Shown piece after piece: positions 12,862-19,099 of a stretch of 19,099 bases of DNA (positions are counted from its first letter, which is position 1; each line of letters opens with the position of its first letter). The notes beneath the pieces were generated by a model. That model searched no databases and was not told where the DNA came from. It saw nothing but the letters and a program-made list of their open reading frames with translations. Made by a program: the position numbers and the translations under genes. Source of the stretch: an uncultured Clostridia bacterium (lineage in GTDB: Bacteria > Bacillota > Clostridia > Oscillospirales > Oscillospiraceae); assembly GCA_946011705.1 (NCBI GenBank), contig CAMGCA010000008.1, forward strand, positions 1-19,099, given 5' to 3'.

Positions 12862-13344
12862 CTATTTATGATATTTGGAACCGGCCTGAATAGCCTCTGC
12901 CCGGTACAGCTGCTCCAGCACCATAATCCGGGCCAGATGGTGGGGGAAGGTCATGGGGCCCATGGAGAGCCTGAAATCCGCCCGCTGCTTGACTCTGGGC
13001 GCCATGCCGAAGGAGGAACCGATGAGAAAGCAGGCGCTGCTTTTTCCGGAATTCTTAACGGTTCTTAGGGTTTTTTCAAACTCCTCGCTGGAAAGAAGCT
13101 TTCCCTCCGGGGTAAACACGCAGAACCAGCCTCCTTTGGGCACTTTGGAGAGAATCAGGTCAGCTTCCTTTTCCAGCCCAGCAGAAATCTCGGCAGGGGA
13201 GGGATTCTCCGGCAGGCGGCTTTCCGGCAATTCCAGAAGGCTGAATTTGCAGTAGCCCCCCAGCCGCTTGGCGTATTCCGCCGCAGCCGAAATGTAGAAC
13301 GGCTCCTTCAGCTTACCCATGGTGATCAGTGTGATATCAAACAT
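12862..13344 (-). CDS. rlmH: 23S rRNA pseudouridine-1915 N3-methyltransferase RlmH
   Basis: RlmH methylates pseudouridine 1915 in helix 69 of 23S rRNA on assembled ribosomes. The 160-residue length is typical. The SPOUT knot is seen as FLIGSSFGMAP followed by LSMGPMTFPHHLARIMVLEQLYRAEAI and the C-terminal SKYHK. The normally conserved IGG is IGS here, a mild change. ATG 13344 is chosen over a longer in-frame start at 13395 because AGGAGG stands 6-7 bases upstream and the protein then begins FDITLITMGKLKEPF as in homologues. It has its own promoter and is followed by the palindromic repeat. Confidence 0.95.
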   Translation of the reverse strand: MFDITLITMGKLKEPFYISAAAEYAKRLGGYCKFSLLELPESRLPENPSPAEISAGLEKEADLILSKVPKGGWFCVFTPEGKLLSSEEFEKTLRTVKNSGKSSACFLIGSSFGMAPRVKQRADFRLSMGPMTFPHHLARIMVLEQLYRAEAIQAGSKYHK

Positions 13345-13366
13345 AAAAAACCTCCTGTTTGCCCTG

Positions 13367-13395
13367 ATTTTACCATGTTTTCGGGGAAAAGGCAA
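13367..13395 (-). promoter_or_regulatory. Promoter of rlmH
   Basis: On the minus strand TTGCCT (13395-13390), 17-base spacer, TAAAAT (13372-13367), about 23 bases upstream of the start codon. Confidence 0.7.
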
Positions 13396-13424
13396 TGGGA
13401 AACCTACCGTCAGGAGGTGAAATG

Positions 13425-13520
13425 ATGAAAAAGAGAATCGTCACAGACCCAAACGGCAGCTATACCGGTCGTCCCCGGGATCGGGAGGAAATCCCGGTGC
13501 AGGACGCGGACGATCTATAG
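13425..13520 (+). CDS. Small protein, 31 aa (PNGSYTG ... VQDADDL type)
   Basis: ATG 13425 opens MKKRIVTDPNGSYTGRPRDR and the peptide ends EEIPVQDADDL at TAG 13518-13520. A perfect AGGAGG lies 7 bases upstream, and an ATG directly before (13422) is closer to it. The peptide is basic at the N-terminus, acidic at the C-terminus, without cysteines or hydrophobic runs. I recall similar short proteins with DPNGS-TG and VQDADDL in Clostridia, but with no known function. It is divergent from rlmH and converges on the MATE gene. No clear promoter was found, and the strong ribosome binding site plus a family-like sequence are the support. Confidence 0.68.
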   Translation: MKKRIVTDPNGSYTGRPRDREEIPVQDADDL

Positions 13521-13551
13521 CCGGTACTGGCCCGTTCCAGCGGCAATCATA

Positions 13552-14883
13552 TCAGCCCTCCAGACTCTGCATCCACCGTTTCCCGCGCAAAATGAAGACG
13601 GTAATGGCAAAGCGGACGCACTCTTCCAGAGACAGAAGGAAATAGACGTAGGGAATGGGCAGCTTCCACACAAAGGCGGACAGCAGTCCCAGCGGCACGC
13701 CAAAGACCCAGGTGCCGATCATGTCGATGAACATGACGTAATTGGTCTTGCCGCCGCTGCGGATGATGCCGCCGCCGGCGATCATGTTCAGCACCTTGAA
13801 GGGCGCCACCAGCGCGTAAGCAGTCAGAATCCGCCGGGTCAGCAGCTTCACTGCCGCATCCACCTGATAGATTTCCACATAGATTGGGCTGGCCAGTACC
13901 ACCAGCACGGAGAGGATGACGGACCCAATGAAGCCGTAGCGAATCAGCCGCCAGCTGTCCCGGTAGGCATCGTCGTATTCCCGGCTTCCCAGCTTCTTGC
14001 CGATGATGACGCTGGCCGCCTGAGAAAGGCCGCACAGCGCGCCGATGACGAGGGATTGGATGGGATTGATCAGCATCATGGCGGCACTGGCCTCGGTGCC
14101 CATGTGGCCGTAGATGGCGGCGTAGATGTTCTCCCCGAGGCTCCACAGGAACTCGCAGACCAGAATGGGCAGCAGCATGGAAAGATACTGCCGCAGATTG
14201 AATTTTCCGGCTCTGCCGCTGGCTTTCAGAACCGAACCGTTCCTACCCAGCATGACCAGCATCAGCAGGAAGTTGACCCATGTGGAAATCACGGTAGCGA
14301 TGGCAGCGCCATTTGCGCCCATGGCGGGCAGTCCCAGCTTACCAAAAATCAACACATAGTTCAGCGCTGTGTTCAATACAGCGGAAGCGATGCTGGCATA
14401 CAGGGGGAGCTGGGCCTTTTCCATGCAGCGAAGTAGGGTGGACAGCAGCGTAGCCCCGGCAATGGGCAGGAAGGTGGCGGTGATGATCCGAAGGTAGGAG
14501 GAAGCGGCCTGCCCCATGGGGGCGTCGGTGGTGTACAGCCCCATGATTTGGCTGGGAAACCCGCCGCACAGCAGGGTAAACACACCGGCCAGCCCCAGGG
14601 CGATCAGCAGGTTGACAGAAAAGCTCCGGCGCACCTCCCGGCTGTTTTTCTGCCCCAGATACTGGGAGATCATGATACCGGCCACAACGCCCACGGCGGA
14701 TACGATCACGGAATAGATGGAGGCGAACTTTCCAGCCAGACCCACACCGGCCACACTGACGCTGCCCAGCTGCCCAATCATGATCTGGTCAACGATACTG
14801 AAGGATGCCTGGAGCATGGATTGCAGCGCCACGGGAATTGCCAGAGCGCATACGGAAGCAAAGAAACCGTCTTTTCGGTTCAT
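13552..14883 (-). CDS. MATE-family efflux transporter
   Basis: This 443-residue polytopic membrane protein of the MOP/MATE superfamily exports drugs or metabolites with Na+ or H+ as driving ion. About 12 membrane helices are visible. It has the N-terminal signature LQSMLQASFSIVDQIMIGQLG and the second-half equivalent GENIYAAIYGHMGTEASAAMMLINPI, which show the two-fold repeat, plus AASVIIGKKLGSREY in the second-half loop. AGGAGG precedes ATG 14883 by 8 bases and a good promoter stands at 14910-14938, so it is probably a single-gene unit. The substrate cannot be predicted. Confidence 0.93.
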   Translation of the reverse strand: MNRKDGFFASVCALAIPVALQSMLQASFSIVDQIMIGQLGSVSVAGVGLAGKFASIYSVIVSAVGVVAGIMISQYLGQKNSREVRRSFSVNLLIALGLAGVFTLLCGGFPSQIMGLYTTDAPMGQAASSYLRIITATFLPIAGATLLSTLLRCMEKAQLPLYASIASAVLNTALNYVLIFGKLGLPAMGANGAAIATVISTWVNFLLMLVMLGRNGSVLKASGRAGKFNLRQYLSMLLPILVCEFLWSLGENIYAAIYGHMGTEASAAMMLINPIQSLVIGALCGLSQAASVIIGKKLGSREYDDAYRDSWRLIRYGFIGSVILSVLVVLASPIYVEIYQVDAAVKLLTRRILTAYALVAPFKVLNMIAGGGIIRSGGKTNYVMFIDMIGTWVFGVPLGLLSAFVWKLPIPYVYFLLSLEECVRFAITVFILRGKRWMQSLEG

Positions 14884-14909
14884 GAGAAACCCTCCTTTTT
14901 CTGATCTTC

Positions 14910-14938
14910 ATTTTACAGGACAACAGGAAAATAGTCAA
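14910..14938 (-). promoter_or_regulatory. Promoter of the MATE gene
   Basis: On the minus strand TTGACT (14938-14933), 17-base spacer, TAAAAT (14915-14910), about 27 bases before the start codon. Confidence 0.78.
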
Positions 14939-14972
14939 AGGTTAAGCGCATAACCATAGACAAAAAAGAAGA

Positions 14973-15003
14973 GCCGTATCTGTGGATCATTCACAGATAC
15001 GGC
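14973..15003 (-). terminator. Intrinsic terminator of the NagZ-like gene
   Basis: A 12-bp stem (GCCGTATCTGTG with CACAGATACGGC, 7-base loop) lies 5 bases after the stop on the minus strand, followed by TCTTCTTTTTTG. Confidence 0.88.
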
Positions 15004-15008
15004 AAGTG

Positions 15009-16166
15009 TCAGAGAAGACCCAAAGAAATCTTCCATTCCAGCACATTCCGCACAGCGCTGTTCAGTACATCGATATCGATGCGCCCATCCAGCACGGCCT
15101 GCAAAACCGCCTCGTACTGCACGGCGTATTCCGTGGAGCACAGCAGGTCGTTCCCCGACAGAACCGCCATGACGGCGGCCTCCCCGGCGCCGAACTGGTC
15201 GGTAATGGCCTGCATGACCAGATCATCTGTCATGATGACGCCGGAAAAGCCCAGTTCTTCCCGCAAATAACGGTGCACGGCAGGGGACAGAGAGGCGGGC
15301 AGCTCCGGGTCCAGGGCTTCCACAAGGATGTGGCCCACCAGAATGCCGCCGCAGCCCGCCTGAATTCCGGCGGAAAAGGGAAGAAAATCCTGACTTTCAA
15401 AATCCGACAGCGGGCGGCTGTCTACGGCAATGCCCGTGTGGGTGTCGGCGTTGTTCCCGTAGCCGGGGAAGTGCTTCAGGACGCTTCCCACCCGGTAATC
15501 CTTCATCAGATTCACAATGGCAGCGGTCACATCGGCGGTAGTCTGGGCGTCCTGTCCCAGGGAGCGGGTGTACATGAAAGCGGCCGGGTCGGTGGTGATA
15601 TCGCACACAGGTCCCAGATTCACATTGATGCCGAGATCAGAAAGAAGGCGGCACTTTTCATCTTCCTCCGCCAGCACCGCATCCAGTCCGCCCAGATCGT
15701 ACCGCGTTCGCAGGGAGGAAAACCGTCTTTCCCGGAAGGCGGAAAACCGGCTGACGCGGGTGACGTCCCCGCCTTCTTCGTCCACGGCGATCAGCAGCGG
15801 CTTTTCGGCGGCATCCTGATAGGCAGCAATGGTCTGACGCATGGACTCCATACTCTGATTTTCAAAGTCTTCGCCAAAAAGCACCAGCCCGCCAAGATGG
15901 TATTGCTGAATATCCTGTATGGCGGTTTCCGCGTTGCAGCGGGCCAGAAACAGCTGTCCCACACGCTGTTCCAGGGACATATCGGAGATCATCTGCCGCA
16001 CCGGGTCAGGTGGTGTGGTTTCCGGAACCGTGGTTTCGGGAACCGCAGGCGCAGTGGCCGGAACGGTCTCCGGCAGAGAGGGAAGCGCGGTTTCAGCGGG
16101 AACAGACTTCACCCCGCAGCCTGCCAGCAGCAGACAGCATAAGATCAAAAGGAGATATTTCCTCAT
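15009..16166 (-). CDS. NagZ-like beta-N-acetylhexosaminidase lipoprotein (GH3)
   Basis: GH3 enzymes of this type remove N-acetylglucosamine from muropeptides or wall fragments. The 385-residue protein has a lipoprotein signal with LLAGC (lipidated Cys17), a Pro/Thr-rich tether (about 20-52) and one TIM-barrel domain with MSLEQRVGQLF, LIAVDEEGG, and the KHFPGYG...DTH loop (231-243), whose Asp241-His243 is the NagZ acid/base dyad. The nucleophile is Asp314 in VIMTDDL. The site looks intact, and no C-terminal second domain is present. It starts 9 bases after the upstream membrane gene with no good ribosome binding site, so translation probably depends on reinitiation. It would act outside the membrane on peptidoglycan. 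Confidence 0.92.
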   Translation of the reverse strand: MRKYLLLILCCLLLAGCGVKSVPAETALPSLPETVPATAPAVPETTVPETTPPDPVRQMISDMSLEQRVGQLFLARCNAETAIQDIQQYHLGGLVLFGEDFENQSMESMRQTIAAYQDAAEKPLLIAVDEEGGDVTRVSRFSAFRERRFSSLRTRYDLGGLDAVLAEEDEKCRLLSDLGINVNLGPVCDITTDPAAFMYTRSLGQDAQTTADVTAAIVNLMKDYRVGSVLKHFPGYGNNADTHTGIAVDSRPLSDFESQDFLPFSAGIQAGCGGILVGHILVEALDPELPASLSPAVHRYLREELGFSGVIMTDDLVMQAITDQFGAGEAAVMAVLSGNDLLCSTEYAVQYEAVLQAVLDGRIDIDVLNSAVRNVLEWKISLGLL

Positions 16167-16175
16167 ATTTCAAAA

Positions 16176-17090
16176 TCACAGAACGCTGCCGATGAGATAC
16201 CACAGAACCAGCAGAATCAGCGCCAGCGGGATGTAGGTCAGCAGAGCGGCGGCGGAGACGCAGATTACCGTGTAGCCGAACAGATCCAGCAGATACAGCA
16301 CCGCGCAGATGATGGCGCTGGAAAATACGGCCTTGCTGATCTGCTTACCGACAACGTTGGAAAAGAAGAAGGTATACATGGCTCCCAGGAAGGGGTTCGC
16401 CGTGGCGATCACCAGTCCCAGCAGAAGATTCACAACGCCGGACATCAGGCAGAAGCAGAGAAGCAGCAGCAGAATCATAGGGGCGTAGGTAACCAGAACA
16501 TTCGGAAGATAGGTGCTGAAAGCCCAGTTTACCACCAGATGCAGGGCCATGCAGATTGCCATGGACAGTAGGCGCAGCAGCAGCCAGGTGAACACATTCC
16601 TGCCCGTCGGCGCGAAGGTGCCAACCAGATTCACAAGAAAGGCAAGAAGGATCAGGGACAGAACCTGGGTACACAGGGCTGGAAACTGCACATCCGTAAT
16701 GGGCAGAAGAATCAGATACTCCCCGGAAAAGGTGGCAAAGGGGAGGGGAGACAATAGGCACGCAAGCTTCCAAGGGTGGAAGGTATAGATCACCACCGTC
16801 AGGGCGTAGATAAACAGAATGCCCATAGCGGAGGACACGGATAGGTTCAGGCTGGAGCGCTTGCCCAGAACCAGACGGCCCATGACGCCGAGAATCAGGC
16901 TGATGGCGGCAAAGAACAGCATAAACTGCGCCGCTGACATGAGATCGACCTCCACGGGCAGATAGGACTGGGCGTGCCGGATCACGTCGCCCAGCTCCTC
17001 GGGGATGTAGGCGGCGGCCTGACCGGCAATCTGGGTCATGACACCGGGGAGCTGACCGGTGATGGCTTCGAGGGTAGAATCGAAGGTCAT
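16176..17090 (-). CDS. Polytopic membrane protein of unknown function, 304 aa
   Basis: I do not recognise this family. After an amphipathic N-terminal part (about 1-48) there are roughly eight hydrophobic segments, starting near residue 53 (AAQFMLFFAAISLILGVMG) and ending in LALILLVLWYLIGSVL at the C-terminus. Few charged residues lie in the helices, and there are no nucleotide-binding or transporter signatures. ATG 17090 is preceded by AAAGGA. The stop is 9 bases before the NagZ-like lipoprotein, and the terminator lies after that gene, so they form one operon and may share a wall-related task. It follows the rplL terminator and a leader hairpin. A stage-III-type sporulation or CvpA-like protein was considered, but no diagnostic motif was seen. 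Confidence 0.7.
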   Translation of the reverse strand: MTFDSTLEAITGQLPGVMTQIAGQAAAYIPEELGDVIRHAQSYLPVEVDLMSAAQFMLFFAAISLILGVMGRLVLGKRSSLNLSVSSAMGILFIYALTVVIYTFHPWKLACLLSPLPFATFSGEYLILLPITDVQFPALCTQVLSLILLAFLVNLVGTFAPTGRNVFTWLLLRLLSMAICMALHLVVNWAFSTYLPNVLVTYAPMILLLLLCFCLMSGVVNLLLGLVIATANPFLGAMYTFFFSNVVGKQISKAVFSSAIICAVLYLLDLFGYTVICVSAAALLTYIPLALILLVLWYLIGSVL

Positions 17091-17108
17091 AGGAGTTCCT
17101 TTCGCGCG

Positions 17109-17140
17109 ATACGGGTTTGCGCTTCAGCGCGTACCCGTAT
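17109..17140 (-). promoter_or_regulatory. Leader hairpin before the membrane-protein gene
   Basis: ATACGGGT pairs with ACCCGTAT (8 bp) around an inner GCGC-TTCA-GCGC stem. It sits between the rplL terminator and the AAAGGA ribosome binding site. No T-run follows, and no good -35 accompanies the TATTAT at 17144-17139. Possibly an RNA-stability or read-through control element. Confidence 0.4.
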
Positions 17141-17149
17141 AATAGGAAA

Positions 17150-17173
17150 GCCGCCGCCATTTCTGGCGGCGGC
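17150..17173 (-). terminator. Terminator of rplJ-rplL
   Basis: A 10-bp GC stem (GCCGCCGCCA with TGGCGGCGGC, loop TTTC on plus) lies 23 bases after the rplL stop and is followed on the minus strand by TTTCCTATTAT. Confidence 0.82.
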
Positions 17174-17196
17174 ACTGCTTATAAAGGGGAGATATC

Positions 17197-17574
17197 TTAC
17201 TTGATCTCGGCCTCGGCGCCAGCTTCCTTCAGCTCGGCGACCAGCTTCTCGGCATCTTCCTTGGAGATAGCTTCCTTCAGGGTCTTGGGGCAGTTGTCAA
17301 CCAGATCCTTGGCGTCCTTCAGGCCCAGACCGGTAGCGGCACGGACAACCTTGATGACGTTCAGCTTGGAAGCGCCGGCGGCCTTCAGGATGACGTCGAA
17401 CTCGGTCTTCTCCTCGACCTCAGCAGCAGCAGCACCGGCAGCGGGAGCGGCAACAGCGGCGGCAGCGGCGGAAACGCCGAAAACCTCTTCCAGGGTGTGG
17501 ACCAGTTCGGACAGCTCCAGAACGGTCAGTTCCTTAACCTGCTCAACCAGAGCAGTGATCTTTTCACTAGCCAT
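17197..17574 (-). CDS. rplL: 50S ribosomal protein L7/L12
   Basis: L7/L12 forms the mobile stalk of the large subunit that recruits translation GTPases. The 125-residue protein shows the standard build: an N-terminal dimerisation domain ([28 protein letters not shown]), an Ala-rich hinge (about 35-53) and the C-terminal domain ([37 protein letters not shown]). AGGAGG stands upstream of ATG 17574. The gene follows rplJ by 60 bases without a promoter and is ended by the GC hairpin, so it shares the L10-leader control. Confidence 0.99.
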   Translation of the reverse strand: MASEKITALVEQVKELTVLELSELVHTLEEVFGVSAAAAAVAAPAAGAAAAEVEEKTEFDVILKAAGASKLNVIKVVRAATGLGLKDAKDLVDNCPKTLKEAISKEDAEKLVAELKEAGAEAEIK

Positions 17575-17634
17575 TTTAATTTCCTCCTAAATTATGTGTA
17601 GAAAATAGATGTTTGTGGGGTCACGCGATCAGCT

Positions 17635-18156
17635 TTACGCTTCTGCGGCAGGAGCGGAGCCGTCCTTCTGCATCCGGATCTGATCCAGAACGAAGGCCAG
17701 GCTGGAGATAGGTGCCAGGAAGGTACCCAGGACAGAAGCGACCAGAGCGTTCTTGCTGGGCAGCTCACCGAAGCCGTTCAGCTCGTCAGCGGACAGGACA
17801 GAGCCTTCCACGACGCCGCCCTTGATGGTCAGGGTCTTCAGCTTGTTCTTCTTGGCAAACTCGCAGACGATACGAGCAGGGGCGATGGGGTCGCCGGTGG
17901 TGGAAGCCATAGCGGTGGTACCGTTCAGAACCTCAGAGAAATCATAGCCGCAATCCTTTGCAGCGAAATTGGTCAGGGTGTTCTTCACGACGGAGTACTC
18001 GACGCCGGCCTCGCGGAACTGCTTACGCAGCTCGGTATCCTGAGCGACAGTGATACCCTTGTAGTCCACGAACACCACGGAAGTAGCTTCCTTGATCTTG
18101 CCGGACAGGGCTTCAACGACTGCCTTCTTGCTCTCAAGAACCTTTGCGTTGGGCAT
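17635..18156 (-). CDS. rplJ: 50S ribosomal protein L10
   Basis: L10 anchors the L7/L12 dimers to the ribosome and represses its own operon by binding the leader RNA. The 173-residue protein has the expected N-terminal sequence PNAKVLESKKAVVEAL, SVVFVDYKGITVAQDTELRKQFREAGVEYSVVKNTL and the C-terminal L12-binding helix region ending QKDGSAPAAEA. ATG 18156 is chosen because GGAGGTG lies 8 bases upstream. A longer in-frame reading to 18234 runs through the leader RNA and is not used. Confidence 0.98.
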   Translation of the reverse strand: MPNAKVLESKKAVVEALSGKIKEATSVVFVDYKGITVAQDTELRKQFREAGVEYSVVKNTLTNFAAKDCGYDFSEVLNGTTAMASTTGDPIAPARIVCEFAKKNKLKTLTIKGGVVEGSVLSADELNGFGELPSKNALVASVLGTFLAPISSLAFVLDQIRMQKDGSAPAAEA

Positions 18157-18278
18157 AATTTTCACCTCCGAAAATAAAAAGTGTCTTCCTGCCAGAAGAC
18201 AGAAAGACACGCAAATAATCACTATTTGACGCACCTCGGCAGGATTTACTCCTCGCGGAACCTGCTGTCTTTGGCAAC
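18157..18278 (-). promoter_or_regulatory. L10 leader RNA (rplJ-rplL autoregulation)
   Basis: The transcript from the promoter at 18285-18313 starts with the motif GACAGCAGGTTCCG, then AATCCTGCCGAGGTG (18233-18247), where CAGG pairs with CCTG. This is the hallmark of the Firmicutes L10 leader, which binds the L10(L12)4 complex. An attenuator hairpin follows. Confidence 0.85.
18171..18210 (-). terminator. Attenuator in the L10 leader
   Basis: On the minus strand GTGTCTT (18210-18204) pairs with AAGACAC (18187-18181), followed directly by TTTTTATTTT (18180-18171). It sits between the L10-binding part and the rplJ ribosome binding site. An inner 6-bp stem GTCTTC/GAAGAC competes with it. Confidence 0.78.
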
Positions 18279-18284
18279 TGCTAT

Positions 18285-18313
18285 ATAATAGCAGATTATA
18301 TGAAGGTTGTCAA
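18285..18313 (-). promoter_or_regulatory. Promoter of rplJ-rplL
   Basis: On the minus strand perfect TTGACA (18313-18308), 17-base spacer, TATTAT (18290-18285). The -10 box is embedded in the palindrome CTGCTAT-N3-ATAGCAG. Confidence 0.87.
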
Positions 18314-18339
18314 GCATTATTTTTGCTTTTTCAGGGAAA

Positions 18340-18370
18340 ATCCCGGATACAGAAGCACTGTATCCGGGAT
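18340..18370 (-). terminator. Terminator of rplA
   Basis: A 12-bp stem (ATCCCGGATACA with TGTATCCGGGAT, 7-base loop) lies 14 bases after the rplA stop, followed on the minus strand by TTTCCCTG. It separates rplA from the rplJ promoter. Confidence 0.83.
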
Positions 18371-18384
18371 ATAAGAATCTGAAA

Positions 18385-19077
18385 TTACAGATACTTGGAA
18401 GTAGCGACCTTGACGCCGGGGCCCATGGTGGAAACCACGGTGCAGGACTTAATATACTGGCCCTTGGCGGCGGCGGGCTTTGCCTTGACAACGGCCTTCA
18501 TCAGAGTATCCATGTTCTCGGTCAGCTTCTCGGCGCCGAAGGACACCTTGCCGATGGGGCAGTGGATGATGTTGGTCTTGTCCAGACGGTACTCGACCTT
18601 ACCGGCCTTGATCTCCTTGACGGCGGCAGCCACATTGGGGGTCACGGTGCCGGCCTTGGGAGAGGGCATCAGACCCTTGGGGCCCAGAACCTTACCGAGA
18701 CGGCCAACCACACCCATCATGTCGGGGGAAGCGACGACCACGTCAAAGTCAAACCAGTTTTCCTTGGTGATTTTCTCCACCAGGGCCATGCCGCCCACAT
18801 AGTCAGCGCCGGCAGCCTTGGCCTCGTCCACCTTGGCGTCCTTGGCGAAGACCAGCACCCGGCGGGTCTTGCCGGTGCCGTTGGGCAGCACCACGGCGCC
18901 GCGGACCTGCTGGTCAGCGTGACGGGAGTCGACACCCAGCTTGATGTGCAGCTCGACGGTCTCATCGAACTTGGCGGAAGCGCCCTTCACGACCAGCTCC
19001 AGGGCTTCGGTGGGATCATACTGAACGGAGCGGTCAATCAGCTTGGCGCTCTCCTGATACTTTTTGCCTCTAAACAA
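18385..19077 (-). CDS. rplA: 50S ribosomal protein L1
   Basis: L1 forms the stalk on the E-site side of the large subunit and helps release of deacylated tRNA. It is also a translational repressor of the rplK-rplA operon in many bacteria. The 230-residue protein is full length: [11 protein letters not shown] at the start, [31 protein letters not shown], the signature [20 protein letters not shown], and [12 protein letters not shown] at the end. The start is TTG 19077, supported by AAGGAGG 8 bases upstream. A TTG start may lower its translation. The upstream neighbour is expected to be rplK, outside the window. Confidence 0.98.
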   Translation of the reverse strand: MFRGKKYQESAKLIDRSVQYDPTEALELVVKGASAKFDETVELHIKLGVDSRHADQQVRGAVVLPNGTGKTRRVLVFAKDAKVDEAKAAGADYVGGMALVEKITKENWFDFDVVVASPDMMGVVGRLGKVLGPKGLMPSPKAGTVTPNVAAAVKEIKAGKVEYRLDKTNIIHCPIGKVSFGAEKLTENMDTLMKAVVKAKPAAAKGQYIKSCTVVSTMGPGVKVATSKYL

Positions 19078-19099
19078 TGTTTTATCCTCCTTATCGTGG

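Noticed and set aside
17401..17470. GC-rich GCAGCAGCA-type repeats as a possible tandem-repeat locus.
   Set aside because: They encode the normal Ala-rich hinge of L7/L12.
18246..18491. 81-codon minus-strand frame across the rplJ promoter and the rplA end.
   Set aside because: It covers a promoter, a terminator and an out-of-frame part of rplA.
1..19099. Search for CRISPR arrays, toxin-antitoxin pairs, retrons or phage modules.
   Set aside because: No regularly spaced repeats, no reverse transcriptase or nuclease cassette, and no phage structural gene were seen. The only mobile DNA is the IS remnant and small palindromic repeats.

Overview
The window looks like the chromosome of a Clostridia member (Bacillota), most likely Oscillospirales. 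This is inferred from strong AGGAGG-type ribosome binding sites, a Firmicutes-type L10 leader before rplJ-rplL, a GerMN lipoprotein typical of spore formers, PadR/HAAS/DUF4097 genes and many AT-rich consensus promoters in a GC-rich background. No species call is possible from the sequence alone, and most of the content is ordinary core genome.

Layout. 1-2913, plus strand: the 3' part of a DEAD-box RNA helicase, a DprA-like protein overlapping it by 4 bp, an HD-domain phosphohydrolase and a small unknown protein that converges on exoA. 2880-6601, minus strand: one tightly packed operon, read comEA-like, response regulator, sensor kinase, GerMN lipoprotein, exonuclease III. 6620-6686: two divergent promoters sharing one palindromic core. 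6717-8782, plus strand: a D-Ala-D-Ala carboxypeptidase-like protein with all three catalytic motifs altered, coupled to a family-4 uracil-DNA glycosylase. 8790-9558: tRNA-Thr(CGT) on plus and tRNA-Leu(GAG) on minus, each with a perfect TTGACA-N17-TATAAT promoter. Between them lies an AT-rich patch with a broken IS256-type 5' end, a copy of the tRNA-Leu 3' end and several hairpins.

9578-10355: rsmE with its own promoter. 10400-12675, minus strand: an operon of PadR regulator, HAAS-type membrane protein and SH3/DUF4097 protein, with a palindrome over its promoter that is a strong candidate PadR operator. 12725-12850: a REP/MITE-like palindromic repeat that probably also terminates rlmH. 12862-13520: rlmH and a divergent 31-residue protein. 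13552-17090, minus strand: a MATE transporter, then an unknown polytopic membrane protein coupled to a NagZ-like lipoprotein. 17197-19077, minus strand: rplA, then rplJ-rplL with a separate promoter, L10 leader and attenuator.

How the genes relate. Ribosome-linked functions recur (L1, L10, L7/L12, RsmE, RlmH, two tRNAs, a helicase). A DNA-handling group also recurs (DprA-like, ComEA-like, exonuclease III, uracil-DNA glycosylase), as does an envelope group (carboxypeptidase-like protein, NagZ-like lipoprotein, sensor kinase, GerMN lipoprotein, DUF4097 system). No complete defence system, CRISPR array or prophage is visible. The items most worth a second look are the catalytically altered carboxypeptidase, the shared promoter core, the PadR operator and the tRNA-bounded insertion patch.
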